A stretch of DNA of 64,000 bases from Candidatus Bathyarchaeota archaeon (GTDB lineage: Archaea > Thermoproteota > Bathyarchaeia > Bathyarchaeales > DTEX01). The notes under the pieces were generated by a model. That model saw nothing but the letters and a program-made list of their open reading frames with translations, was not told the origin of the DNA and ran no database searches. The stretch covers positions 1-64,000 of the forward strand of contig JAGTQE010000008.1 of NCBI GenBank assembly GCA_018396635.1, written 5' to 3'. Below, in pieces: positions 17,177 through 25,799 of the stretch. A program made the position numbers and the translations under genes. How positions within the stretch are numbered: position 1 is the stretch's first letter; each line of letters opens with the position of its first letter.

Positions 17177-17335
17177 GTGTTGTTGATCTTGTCTCTCAAA
17201 TGTCCATTCTGCAACGAGGTTTTCAGTAACTGGGAGACTATAAATGAACATATTAGAGTTAAGCATAGGGATAAAGTTAAGCTCGTTAGACTTGAGCACC
17301 CTGAAGCCAAAGGAAAGCGTTACCCCTCTACTTAA
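17177..17335 (+). CDS. Small single C2H2 zinc-finger protein
   Basis: A 52-residue ORF contains one classical zinc finger, CPFCNEVFSN...H-x4-H, with spacing C-x2-C-x12-H-x4-H, followed by a basic tail (KLVRLEHPEAKGKRYPST). A TATA-like AAAAATATATTC (17146-17157) suits a leaderless GTG start at 17177. TTG at 17180 or 17183 is equally possible. Single-finger proteins of this type occur widely in archaea and are often adjacent to other regulatory genes; here a ribbon-helix-helix gene lies convergent just downstream. DNA or RNA binding is likely; target unknown. Confidence 0.65.
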   Translation: MLLILSLKCPFCNEVFSNWETINEHIRVKHRDKVKLVRLEHPEAKGKRYPST

Positions 17336-17373
17336 GTATTCCGGATCTGTAGGCCTTTAAGTGAGTAGACATC

Positions 17374-17595
17374 TCACTCCTCTTCTTTAGTAGACTTCTT
17401 AAGCTCCTCTAGACGCTTACGCTCACGCTCAATCTTTTCTAGGCAGGCTTCACGTACAAAGGCTGATCGGCTAGGCCAGTATCCCAGTCCCTCAATCAGC
17501 TCATCAATCTCCACAAGTATGGATTTAGGTATAGAGACTGCACTAAATTCAACCCTACGCTTGCGCCTTCTCTCACCAGTAAACTTGGAAGCCAA
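17374..17595 (-). CDS. Ribbon-helix-helix DNA-binding protein
   Basis: The conserved part reads VEFSAVSIPKSILVEIDELI, then a Gly-Tyr turn and SRSAFVREACLEKIERE: a beta-strand plus two helices of the CopG/Arc/MetJ fold, followed by a charged helix. Such proteins dimerise and bind operator DNA through the strand. The TTG at 17595 gives a 73-residue protein. A longer frame from TTG 17646 is open, but that codon lies inside the TATA-like ATATATAAA (17647-17655), whose predicted start is near 17624, so the shorter form is preferred. No toxin partner is adjacent. Confidence 0.7.
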   Translation of the reverse strand: MASKFTGERRRKRRVEFSAVSIPKSILVEIDELIEGLGYWPSRSAFVREACLEKIERERKRLEELKKSTKEEE

Positions 17596-17785
17596 TATTC
17601 TACAATTCCCCTTAAAGTTTAACTTCAAAGTAATATGAAACTGCAAATATATAAATATTTTTATAAAGATTAATAATTACATATATAAAAAATGAGCCAT
17701 AATCTGGAGATAATGCAATAGCCTAAGTGTCTTTAAAGCAAGCGTTTTATAGAGACAAATTATAATTCAAAGGCTGGTGAGCTAT

Positions 17786-18961
17786 ATGAAAATAATAGAT
17801 GTGCGCTGTTTTAAATTACGTGAGGAGAAGGGGGTAATTCCTGAGGGCTTCTGGGAAGCCCGTCTCGTCAGACCAGTAGATATCTACGAGAGGTTTAGAA
17901 GCGAAGGCCCTGAAGTTATTGGGGGCCGCCATACCTTTGAGCAGCTATTTCTGGAAATCTTATCGGACGATGGATTAAGAGGCGTATTCGGCCCAATTTC
18001 CGGCAACATAGCTCATATTATACTTAGAAGTCTTAAGTATCTGATCATAGGGGAGGATCCTTTCGCAGTAGAGAAAATATGGGATATTATGTATAGACAT
18101 CAGGTTCATGGGCGAAAAGGGGAATGCATGATGGCAATAAGTGCGATTGACTCCGCCATCTGGGATCTTATTGGGAAGGCTAAGGAAGAACCTGTTGTCA
18201 GATTGCTTGGGGGGCCAGTTCAAGATAAGGTTCCAGCGTATGCTAGTATGCTCGGCTTCTCCGTGGAACCCGAAAAAGTGTCTGAGAGATGTTTGCAAAT
18301 GGTTGAAGAAGGCTTTAGGGCTATGAAATGGTTCTTTCAATATGGACCTGAGAGTGGCGTATATGGCATGCAAAAGAATATTGAGCTCGTGAAGACGGTT
18401 CGCGATACTGTTGGATATGATATAGATTTAATGCTTGACTGTTGGATGAGCTGGTCATTTGATTATGCAGTTAAAATGGTTAAGAGGCTTGAGAGATATG
18501 AACCAAAGTGGATTGAGGAGCCTTTCATGCCCGATGATATTGATAGTTATGTTAGGCTTAAGAGGATGACGGATATACCGATAGCTGGTGGCGAGCATGA
18601 ATATACTAGATGGGGTGCGAGAGAGATCTTAAAGCGCGGTGCAGTAGATATATTGCAGATGGATGTACTGTGGGCTGGAGGTATAACCGAGATGAGGAAA
18701 ATTTGTGCATTAGCATCCTCAGAGGGCGTTCCAGTCATCCCACATGCAGGCTGGACTGAACCCTCTCAAGCCATTATATTCTCGCATCCACAGTATGTTT
18801 GCCCGATGATCGAATATTTGGTGAAGCATGCCTTCATCCAACAAGCTTTCAATAAGGATAAGCTGAGGCCAATAAAAGGATACTTCTATGCGCCAAGAAA
18901 GGTAGGGCTCGGATTCGAGCCAGACATGGAAAAATTGGTTCCAGGAGAGGTATTTGTTTAG
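17786..18961 (+). CDS. Enolase-superfamily sugar-acid dehydratase (L-rhamnonate dehydratase-like)
   Basis: The 391-residue protein belongs to the mandelate racemase/muconate lactonizing subgroup. Catalytic and metal-binding residues can be followed: RAMKWFFQYGP (Lys loop), MLDCWMSW (Asp ligand), WIEEPFMPDD (Glu ligand), IAGGEHEYTRW (Glu ligand), LQMDVLWAGGITE (Asp of the His-Asp dyad) and VIPHAGWTEP (His). The KWFF..GPxxG and LDCWMSW segments are closest to L-rhamnonate dehydratase, though other acid sugars are possible. The ATG at 17786 follows GGTGAG. Its end overlaps the convergent dehydrogenase by four bases. The product would be a 2-keto-3-deoxy sugar acid, a fitting substrate for the PfkB kinase at 20075. 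Confidence 0.85.
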   Translation: MKIIDVRCFKLREEKGVIPEGFWEARLVRPVDIYERFRSEGPEVIGGRHTFEQLFLEILSDDGLRGVFGPISGNIAHIILRSLKYLIIGEDPFAVEKIWDIMYRHQVHGRKGECMMAISAIDSAIWDLIGKAKEEPVVRLLGGPVQDKVPAYASMLGFSVEPEKVSERCLQMVEEGFRAMKWFFQYGPESGVYGMQKNIELVKTVRDTVGYDIDLMLDCWMSWSFDYAVKMVKRLERYEPKWIEEPFMPDDIDSYVRLKRMTDIPIAGGEHEYTRWGAREILKRGAVDILQMDVLWAGGITEMRKICALASSEGVPVIPHAGWTEPSQAIIFSHPQYVCPMIEYLVKHAFIQQAFNKDKLRPIKGYFYAPRKVGLGFEPDMEKLVPGEVFV

Positions 18962-19986
18962 ACTTCAATCTGCACTTTAATCGGGTTCCCAATCTTATTT
19001 ATATGCACATTAAAGCCATCCAATATTCTTTCGAGAGGGAAAACATGCGTAACTAAGGACTTTACGTCAACTTTCCCAGACGAGACCAGCCTAATGGCTG
19101 TTGGAAAAACATTCGCATACCTGTGTACACCCCTAATGTCCAGCTCCTTCATCAGAATAATGTCAATAAATATTGGGACCTCAGTTAACGGATAACCAAC
19201 TAGCACTACGCGTCCTCCAGGCTTAACGACATCTAATGCCTGCTGAAGGGCCTTCGGTGAGCCTGAAGCCTCAATAACTACGTCAACTCCCTTATTATTT
19301 GTGAGTTCCATGACCCTCCTTACAGGATCCTCTTTTGAAGCGTTTATGGCGAACTCGGCTCCCATTCTTGAGGCGTATTCAAGCCTATATTCTATTACGT
19401 CTATAGCGTATGTCTCAATCGCCCCATGGGATTTAGATGCCTGCAGGGCCAGTAACCCTATTGGTCCAGCACCAAACACAGCAACGCTATCATGGACTGA
19501 AATATTCCCCCTCTTGGCCGCCATAAGCCCTACGGCTAGAGGCTCTATCATCGCTCCCTCCTCATAAGTCATGTTTTCCGGCATAGGGTAAACGTTCTCA
19601 GCCGGAGCCGAAACATATTCTGCGAAGGCGCCATTATATGGAGGAGCACCATAAAAACGGACGCTTGGACATAAATTATAGCGTCCGGATCTGCAATGCT
19701 CACATATGCCGCATGTAAAGCCTGGCTCTATTACAACCCTCTCACCGACGCTGACCCCTTTAACATCTTCGCCAACTTTTACAACCTCACCTGAGCACTC
19801 ATGCCCCAATATTATTGGTCGATCAACAACAAACGCGCCTATCTTACCATGACAATAGAAATGTACATCAGATCCACATATCCCAACGCGCTTCACTTTA
19901 ACCAAAACTTCTTTAGCGCCAATCTGTGGAGGTTCAACTTCCTCAACTCTCATATCGAATGGTTTGTATAAGACTGCAGCCCTCAT
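18958..19986 (-). CDS. Zinc-dependent sorbitol/threonine-type alcohol dehydrogenase (MDR family)
   Basis: The 342-residue medium-chain dehydrogenase has the catalytic zinc set VGICGSDVHFY (Cys), GHECSGEV (His-Glu), the structural zinc lobe CGICEHCRSGRYNLC (four Cys) and the nucleotide motif VAVFGAGPIGLLALQ. These features match polyol dehydrogenases and L-threonine dehydrogenase. In this setting, next to a sugar-acid dehydratase and a PfkB kinase, oxidation of a sugar or polyol is most likely. It is encoded convergently with the dehydratase and divergently from the kinase gene. Cofactor preference cannot be read with certainty. Confidence 0.87.
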   Translation of the reverse strand: MRAAVLYKPFDMRVEEVEPPQIGAKEVLVKVKRVGICGSDVHFYCHGKIGAFVVDRPIILGHECSGEVVKVGEDVKGVSVGERVVIEPGFTCGICEHCRSGRYNLCPSVRFYGAPPYNGAFAEYVSAPAENVYPMPENMTYEEGAMIEPLAVGLMAAKRGNISVHDSVAVFGAGPIGLLALQASKSHGAIETYAIDVIEYRLEYASRMGAEFAINASKEDPVRRVMELTNNKGVDVVIEASGSPKALQQALDVVKPGGRVVLVGYPLTEVPIFIDIILMKELDIRGVHRYANVFPTAIRLVSSGKVDVKSLVTHVFPLERILDGFNVHINKIGNPIKVQIEV

Positions 19987-20074
19987 AAATCAACCCCAAA
20001 ATCTTATTGTCAATAAATAGAACACTCAAGATAAATAAAGCTTTAAAATATTATTTTACACTTTATAAAATGCA

Positions 20075-21034
20075 ATGAGTGTCTTAACAATAGGCGAAAT
20101 GTTAGTTGAGGTTATGCGTAAGGAGAAGAACGTTCCGTTTAATGTTCCAGCAGAGTTTTTAGGTCCTTATCCTAGTGGTGCTCCAGCGATATTTGCTGAC
20201 GCTGTTGCCAAATTAAGTCTTTCTTCCTCGATAATTGGGGCTGTTGGGGACGATGAATTCGGTATGCTTGTACTTAATAGACTGAAAAGTGACGGTGTCG
20301 ATGTTAGTCACGTCAAGATTTTAAGGAATTATCTTACTGGCATAGCGTTTATATCGTATTTTTCAGATGGCTCTAGGAAATTTATATTTCATCTTAAGCA
20401 ATCGGCTTCGTCAAAGATATCTGCAAAGGATATTGACGCGGACTACGTAGCAAGTTTCAAGCATTTACATATTATGGGCTCGGCGCTTCTAATATCCAAG
20501 AGCGTCCGTGAAGCATGCTATAAGGCAGCGGAAATAGCTCATGATGCTGGAATAACAATCTCTTTTGACCCTAACGTCAGGTTGGAGCTCATGTCTATAC
20601 AGAGAGTGAGGAAAATATGTGAGCCGATTATCGAGAAGGCTGATATAGTTATGCCGAACGCTGAAGAGGTAAGGGCGCTCATGGATGAGTACGACCTAGA
20701 TTTAGCCTGCAGTAAACTATTAGATAGAGGAGTAAGTATTGTTGCTTTAAAGATGGGGAGACTCGGCTCAACGATATACGGGGAAGGCTGGAAAAAGCAT
20801 ATTCCAGCATTTAGCGTGGAAGAAGTTGACCCAACGGGAGCTGGAGATGTTTATGATGCTGCTTTCATAGTAGGGTTGCTTAGGGGCTGGAGCGCTGAAA
20901 AATCTGGGCACTACGCCAATGCTGCTGGTGCAATCGCTGTAACAAAGTTTGGACCGATGGAGGGCTGCCCAACCCATAGCGAGATAATGGATTTCATAGG
21001 AAAGAAGAATCCCGAGCTCCTGAGGATGTTTTGA
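20075..21034 (+). CDS. PfkB-family carbohydrate kinase (KDG kinase-like)
   Basis: The 319-residue ribokinase-fold protein has the N-terminal GEMLVEVMR, the sugar-binding GAVGDDEFG, and the C-terminal PfkB signature DPTGAGDVYDAAF with the catalytic Asp. It resembles 2-keto-3-deoxygluconate kinases. The genomic setting, beside an enolase-superfamily dehydratase that would make a 2-keto-3-deoxy acid, supports this. A TATA-like element (CTTTAAAATA near 20040) and a very short leader suggest its own promoter in the divergent region shared with the dehydrogenase. Fructokinase or other sugar kinase activity is the alternative. Confidence 0.85.
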   Translation: MSVLTIGEMLVEVMRKEKNVPFNVPAEFLGPYPSGAPAIFADAVAKLSLSSSIIGAVGDDEFGMLVLNRLKSDGVDVSHVKILRNYLTGIAFISYFSDGSRKFIFHLKQSASSKISAKDIDADYVASFKHLHIMGSALLISKSVREACYKAAEIAHDAGITISFDPNVRLELMSIQRVRKICEPIIEKADIVMPNAEEVRALMDEYDLDLACSKLLDRGVSIVALKMGRLGSTIYGEGWKKHIPAFSVEEVDPTGAGDVYDAAFIVGLLRGWSAEKSGHYANAAGAIAVTKFGPMEGCPTHSEIMDFIGKKNPELLRMF

Positions 21035-21125
21035 GAGCAAACCCGGCATGTACTATCTGATGTCGTCCAGAGAAAGGGAGAAGCCTTTATGTAGTTCATA
21101 ACATTTTGTGTTATGTGATTTAGAG

Positions 21126-21740
21126 ATGACTGGTTTAGAGGAGGTTGTTGAGGGCTTCACTGTAGCCATATTCGGCTCAGCTAGGATAGAGCGTGGCAGC
21201 AAAATATACTGGGAGATATATGAGCTGGCTAGGATGATAGGTGAAGCTGGAATGAATATAGTAACTGGAGGTGGGCCGGGTTTAATGAACGCTGCCAGCG
21301 AGGGCCACAAGGCTGGGCGGAAAAGCAGCGAGGCTAAAGTCATAGGCTTAAGAATTAAGCTGCCATTTAAGGAGGTTGAGTCAAGCCACCTAGACATCAA
21401 GAAGGAGTTTGATAGATTCTCCCACCGTTTAGATGAATTCATGAGCATAGCAAATGTGGTTGTTGTTGCACCGGGCGGGATTGGAACGCTCCTCGAACTC
21501 GCCTACACATGGCAGCTCCTACAAGTCAAGCATATATCAAATATTCCTGTGATATTATTGGGCGATATGTGGCTGGACTTTCTAGAATGGGTTAGAAGGT
21601 GGCCTCTAAAGCACAATCTGCTAGACCCAGAAGATGTTGCTCTACTCCATCCGGCCAGAAGCATCCATGAAGCCTTCAAGATAATAATGGAGACGGCCAG
21701 AAAATATGCAAATATGAATACTGATGAAAACAAAGTTTAA
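21126..21740 (+). CDS. LOG-family nucleoside 5'-monophosphate phosphoribohydrolase-like protein
   Basis: The 204-residue Rossmann protein has the two family signatures GGGPGLMNAASEG (about residues 51-63) and VVAPGGIGTLLELAYTW (PGGxGTxxE, about 117-133). These belong to the LOG/TIGR00730 family, often mislabelled lysine decarboxylase. Known members release ribose-5-phosphate from nucleoside monophosphates. In archaea the role is not settled. The ATG at 21126 is chosen; an in-frame GTG at 21108 would add six residues. It sits about 90 bases after the PfkB kinase. Confidence 0.82.
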   Translation: MTGLEEVVEGFTVAIFGSARIERGSKIYWEIYELARMIGEAGMNIVTGGGPGLMNAASEGHKAGRKSSEAKVIGLRIKLPFKEVESSHLDIKKEFDRFSHRLDEFMSIANVVVVAPGGIGTLLELAYTWQLLQVKHISNIPVILLGDMWLDFLEWVRRWPLKHNLLDPEDVALLHPARSIHEAFKIIMETARKYANMNTDENKV

Positions 21741-22052
21741 CGCTCAACAAGGCTTATATAATGTTTTCCTAAACACTGTCATGATTAAAGGTTACAGCGA
21801 GCTAGATCAAAGAGAGCGAGTATGAAAAGAAAACACTAAAAATCTATCGACAAGATTATGGAAGACCTAAAAGCGATAGAGAAAACTTTCGGAATAAACC
21901 TTGGACCCCTAAAACTCTATCACAGAGAAAACATGAAAACTTTGTAAATAATTTTCTCATATCCTATATTGAAACGATGCTCCTAGCGCATCATCCTCCC
22001 TTCTGGAGGCGGCTAAAATCAGAAAAAGTCTGGGTAACATTGGGATTTAACA
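21741..22052. other. Intergenic region with a short ORF remnant
   Basis: A TATA box (CTTATATAA, about 21754-21762) is followed by a tiny frame (ATG at 21781, 14 codons). In a different frame the segment 21840-21947 encodes KSIDKIMEDLKAIEKTFG and a further 16 residues ending at a TAA. The pair of frames looks like a small gene broken by a frameshift, perhaps an antitoxin-like protein, but no family is recognised. The rest is AT-rich and empty. Confidence 0.3.
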
Positions 22053-23000
22053 TTATCTATGGTTCAAAATTGCTTCTTTAATCGCTCTATGGCTTTCCAT
22101 AATCGGCGCGGACGTGTTCACAATGTAGATTTCTTCTATTGAGTGGAAGAATTCTCCGAAGAATTTTCTCCTCATGTTTGTTTTACGTTCATCTTTTACA
22201 AGTAGATGCGGATTGCAAAAGCTGGCGAATTCCACATATCTTAATGCTTCACTAGGCGAAATCTTACTGATTATTGACCTGTCCTCTGGATCCCGCTTAA
22301 GCAGTATAGCCTTCTTCAATGTTGTCATTGGTAGAACCCTCCCTTTCCCCACAATCCATCTTATATTTACGACAGCCCTACCCATAGAGTCGAACTCCGC
22401 CTTATCTGCAAGCCTCTGATACTCACCCCAAACATTGGCTATATCCGCCTGAATATAGAAATTCTTTTCAGAGGCGAATGCTATAGCTCTATTGCCCATT
22501 AGGCGCACAAAGAACCAGTCGTCTGAGATAACTCTTACGCCTTCAAGCCTCATAAGCCCATATGTATGTGTGGTCTTACCTGTCCCGGATGGAGCAATTA
22601 AACATACGCCCCGACCATCTATGTCTACGCATGCGCCGTGAACAGAGTTTATGCCATGCTCATCCTCAAGTATATCTCCCGCAACACTTAACGCTATAGA
22701 TTTAATCCAACCGTAATAGTCTACATTAACTAGGAAAGCTGTTTTAGAAAACGGGTCATAAAGGATTTGCTGCCCCTCACCAGTCTCGTTTGTGACGATC
22801 AGCCTTCCATGGGAGCGGATGCTTGCCGACATGGGATAAAAACTCTCTTCCCAGCGCTCCTTAACATGCTTTATGTCGGTTAGGAGCTTAATGCAGCACC
22901 CATATATGTCAGCCCTCTCCTCATAGAGAAATCGGTCACCATACTTCTCCATTAAAGCGTCTTTCTCCTCAATGGAAATCAACTTAACTTCATACTTCAA
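22053..23000 (-). CDS. HPr kinase/PEP-carboxykinase-like P-loop protein
   Basis: A 315-residue protein with a Walker A loop CLIAPSGTGKTTHTYG (about residues 133-148), preceded by VHGACVDIDGRG, and a DD motif VISDDWFFV about 12 residues after it. This arrangement of a P-loop entered from GxxVxxxGxGVxL and followed by a nearby SDD is that of the HPr kinase/phosphorylase and PEPCK-like fold. The C-terminal third is rich in Lys/Arg. The substrate is unknown: archaea lack the classical HPr target, so a small-molecule or protein kinase role is inference. It has no operon partner here. Confidence 0.65.
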   Translation of the reverse strand: MKYEVKLISIEEKDALMEKYGDRFLYEERADIYGCCIKLLTDIKHVKERWEESFYPMSASIRSHGRLIVTNETGEGQQILYDPFSKTAFLVNVDYYGWIKSIALSVAGDILEDEHGINSVHGACVDIDGRGVCLIAPSGTGKTTHTYGLMRLEGVRVISDDWFFVRLMGNRAIAFASEKNFYIQADIANVWGEYQRLADKAEFDSMGRAVVNIRWIVGKGRVLPMTTLKKAILLKRDPEDRSIISKISPSEALRYVEFASFCNPHLLVKDERKTNMRRKFFGEFFHSIEEIYIVNTSAPIMESHRAIKEAILNHR

Positions 23001-23521
23001 CCCTAAAACTCCCCTAAAATCTTCTATGTTTTAAGACATTTATAGATATGCTTCAGCCAAGTATCCATATATCATTCTATGGAAGCCCCTTACGTGCCAA
23101 CTAAAGACAATCTACAAAACCCATTCTCACAGAACCCCTCTGCGATTACAATAACCAATAGGTAGCGCTGTCATAACAAGACTTTTAGTTAAGGCTCCAG
23201 GCGACGTAGTTATATTTGGGTTATTGACGCTCTTCATGCGGGTCTTGCTCTTACGAAGCAGGTTCTACATAGGATTTATAGCATTATTGCCATTGGCATG
23301 CTTCATTTTGGGATAATCGATGTGCCCTATTTATTCTCGCCCCCAAGGTTTCACGCCAACAAGATATGAAGAACACTATTTGTGGCGAGTATGGGCAACA
23401 TTTTCATACAGCAAAATAATAGAGGTAATATCTGTGATGCGGTCTATTTCCCCTAAACCTTTTAAATAAATGTATTCATCTTTTACCGTAGGATGCTAGA
23501 TGAATTGTGGTGCCATAATTT
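23001..23521. other. Intergenic region, possible decayed mobile-element fragment
   Basis: Two overlapping plus-strand frames between about 23155 and 23370 look protein-like. One contains RRRSYIWVIDALHAGLALTK, ending at the TGA near 23369. The other encodes a hydrophobic stretch ending FIALLPLACFILG. The YIWVID segment recalls the first Asp of DDE transposases, but the frame is short and no terminal repeats are seen. The TATA box (CTTTTAAATAA, about 23459-23469) near the right end should drive the ferredoxin/AOR operon at 23522. Confidence 0.3.
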
Positions 23522-23935
23522 ATGAGGATTGAGTTTAATGGGGATAAATGCGTTTGGTGCCGTAGCTGTGAGCTTATTTGCTCATTATATCATGAGGGGG
23601 GCTGTAGCCCAGAGCTTTCAAGGATAAAAATCTCCCTAAAAATTTTTGAGGCTGAGGCTGAAGCCTACGTATGCAGGCAATGCGCTGACCCTGAGTGTGC
23701 TAAAGCCTGTCCAACTGGAGCCATAAAATTTGATGAAAAATCCAGCGTATACTTCATCGATGAAAGTGAATGTAAGGGTTGCGGGCTGTGTGCCGAGGCG
23801 TGCCCATATAACGCTAAGAAAAACATAGTTGTCTTTAACCCTATAAGAAAGGTTTACGTGAAATGCGATCTATGCTTCGGCAACCCTCAGTGCGTGCAGA
23901 TATGCCCCTCCCAAGCCCTTAAAGTAGTCAGGTGA
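23522..23935 (+). CDS. Polyferredoxin-type 4Fe-4S protein, AOR partner
   Basis: The 137-residue protein has four cysteine clusters of the HycB/CooF-type electron-transfer family: CVWCRSCELIC, CRQCADPECAKACP, CKGCGLCAEACP and CDLCFGNPQCVQICP. It would hold up to four [4Fe-4S] clusters. Its gene ends eight bases before the AOR-family gene, whose Shine-Dalgarno sequence overlaps its stop codon. It is therefore almost certainly the electron acceptor of that oxidoreductase in the cytoplasm. A matching gene follows the second AOR at 42247. Confidence 0.9.
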   Translation: MRIEFNGDKCVWCRSCELICSLYHEGGCSPELSRIKISLKIFEAEAEAYVCRQCADPECAKACPTGAIKFDEKSSVYFIDESECKGCGLCAEACPYNAKKNIVVFNPIRKVYVKCDLCFGNPQCVQICPSQALKVVR

Positions 23936-23942
23936 TGTGGGT

Positions 23943-25799
23943 ATGGAGATTTATGGCTGGGTTGGAAAAATACTCCGCGTGAATTTGACAACTGGAAGAA
24001 TAGAAAAGATAGACACGATGAAGTATGCGGAGAAGTTCATAGGTGGGAGGGGCATTGCGGCCGCTATAGCCTGGGAAGAGATGCCCTTCGGAGCCAACCC
24101 CCTCAGCCCTGAGAACAAGTTGATAATGATGACGGGGCCATTAACTGGAACAATTGCGCCGACGTCAGGCAGAATGGTCTTTGCGGGCATAGCGCCACAA
24201 GCCTATCCCAAACCACACTACACGAGGTCTAATATGGGCGGATATTTCGGAGCTGAGTTGAAGTATGCGGGTTATGATGGAATAATTATTGAGGGGAAAG
24301 CCGAGAAGCCAGTATACTTATGGATCAATGACGGAGAAGTCGAGATTAGAGATGCCGTGGATCTTTGGGGGCTTGACACATTTGAAACTCAGAAAAAGTT
24401 GATGAAGGAGCATGGAGAAGATTCGCAGACAATATGCATAGGTCCCGCAGGAGAAAACCTGGTTAGAATAGCCACTATTCATCATGGTTTAGAAAGCGCA
24501 GCAGGTCAAGGAGGCTTCGGGGCCGTAATGGGGTCGAAAAATCTAAAGGCGGTCACTGTGAAAGGATCTGGGATGGTGAAAGTTGCAAGGCCGAAAGAAC
24601 TCATGGAAATCTGCAAATACTTTCGGAAAATAAGAAATGAAAGGATCTTAAAGAGGCGTGAGCAAAACCTAAAAGTGTGTAGCTTAGCATGTAATGCGTT
24701 ACCATGCGGGATGATCGTCTACAGAGATGTTGAAGGCAAGCACCATTCTAAGCGGTACACTGGCGCTGTACACTGCTGCTCCCCAATATATCTGAGGTTT
24801 AAGCCTTGGGAAGCTGGCTTCGAGGCAGCTGAGATCGCTGATAGGCTGGGTTTAAATCATTGGGAAATCGTTTTAGGCTTCACCGGCGTCGGCAAATGGC
24901 TCGATAACTGCGTTAAGGTGGGGCTAATTACTGAGGAAGATTTAGGCATGCCGATAGACCTCGAAAGCGGAGTTTTCTGGAGCAAGCTGCTTGAGAAGAT
25001 AGCGTATAGAGAGGGTGTTGGCAAAGTGCTTGCAGAAGGGGTTCCAAGAGCAATAGACATGCTCGGAAAAGGACAAGAGTTCTCACCGCACGTCGCACAC
25101 GGCTTCGAAACACACTGGGATGGGCGGCTGTTTGGGGCGCCAAAATATCCATACTGGATTGTCGCAGCGCTACAATGGGCTATGGATTCCAGAGACCCGT
25201 TAGTGCATTGTTACGCTCAAAATATAACGTATTGGGTTATGAGGCCCGACGCACCTATCTCAGTGGATAAGCTTAAAGCTATCGGCAAACGCCTCTATGG
25301 TTCTGAGGTTGCAGTTGACCCTGAAAGCGGCTACGAATATAAAGCACAGCCAACAATATGGCATCAAAATAGGCTTGCTGTTGATGACTCCCTTCTTGTA
25401 TGTGATCAATCTTTTCCTATAATTTTTAGTCCCTCCTCACCAGATGGCTTTGGCGACACAGGTTTAGAGGCAAAGATGCTTTCAGCAGTAACTGGAATAG
25501 ACATTACTGAGGAGGAACTGGATTTCATTGGCAGTAGAATATATAACCTTGAAAGGGCAATAATGGTATTGGAGGGAAGAACAAGGAAGGATGATGAAGC
25601 AGTAATACCATACTTTCAGAAACCCGACGTGAATGGAATAAGGCTTGACGTGAATAGATTCAAGGAGCTTATGGATGAATTTTATCGTCTTAGAGGATGG
25701 GATCCGAAGACAGGCTGGCCTAAAAGAGAAACCCTAGAAAAACACGACTTAAAGGAAGTAGCAGATAAATTAGAGAGCGTTGGAAGGCTTCCTGAATAA
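23943..25799 (+). CDS. Aldehyde:ferredoxin oxidoreductase family protein (tungsten/pterin), divergent type
   Basis: The 618-residue protein matches the AOR family from end to end: GWVGKILRVNLTTG at the start, GGRGIAAAI, MMTGPLTGTIAPTSGR, GGYFGAELKYAGYDGIIIEGKA and GFGAVMGSKNLKAV, which build the bis-pterin tungsten site. The cluster ligands are unusual: CSLACNALPC (C246, C250, C255) gives Cx3Cx4C instead of the normal Cx2Cx3C, with a fourth Cys in DSLLVCD (C487). It may belong to an AOR subfamily with a different substrate, such as the BamB-like or uncharacterised groups. The ATG at 23943 follows GGTGAT. Confidence 0.88.
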   Translation: MEIYGWVGKILRVNLTTGRIEKIDTMKYAEKFIGGRGIAAAIAWEEMPFGANPLSPENKLIMMTGPLTGTIAPTSGRMVFAGIAPQAYPKPHYTRSNMGGYFGAELKYAGYDGIIIEGKAEKPVYLWINDGEVEIRDAVDLWGLDTFETQKKLMKEHGEDSQTICIGPAGENLVRIATIHHGLESAAGQGGFGAVMGSKNLKAVTVKGSGMVKVARPKELMEICKYFRKIRNERILKRREQNLKVCSLACNALPCGMIVYRDVEGKHHSKRYTGAVHCCSPIYLRFKPWEAGFEAAEIADRLGLNHWEIVLGFTGVGKWLDNCVKVGLITEEDLGMPIDLESGVFWSKLLEKIAYREGVGKVLAEGVPRAIDMLGKGQEFSPHVAHGFETHWDGRLFGAPKYPYWIVAALQWAMDSRDPLVHCYAQNITYWVMRPDAPISVDKLKAIGKRLYGSEVAVDPESGYEYKAQPTIWHQNRLAVDDSLLVCDQSFPIIFSPSSPDGFGDTGLEAKMLSAVTGIDITEEELDFIGSRIYNLERAIMVLEGRTRKDDEAVIPYFQKPDVNGIRLDVNRFKELMDEFYRLRGWDPKTGWPKRETLEKHDLKEVADKLESVGRLPE

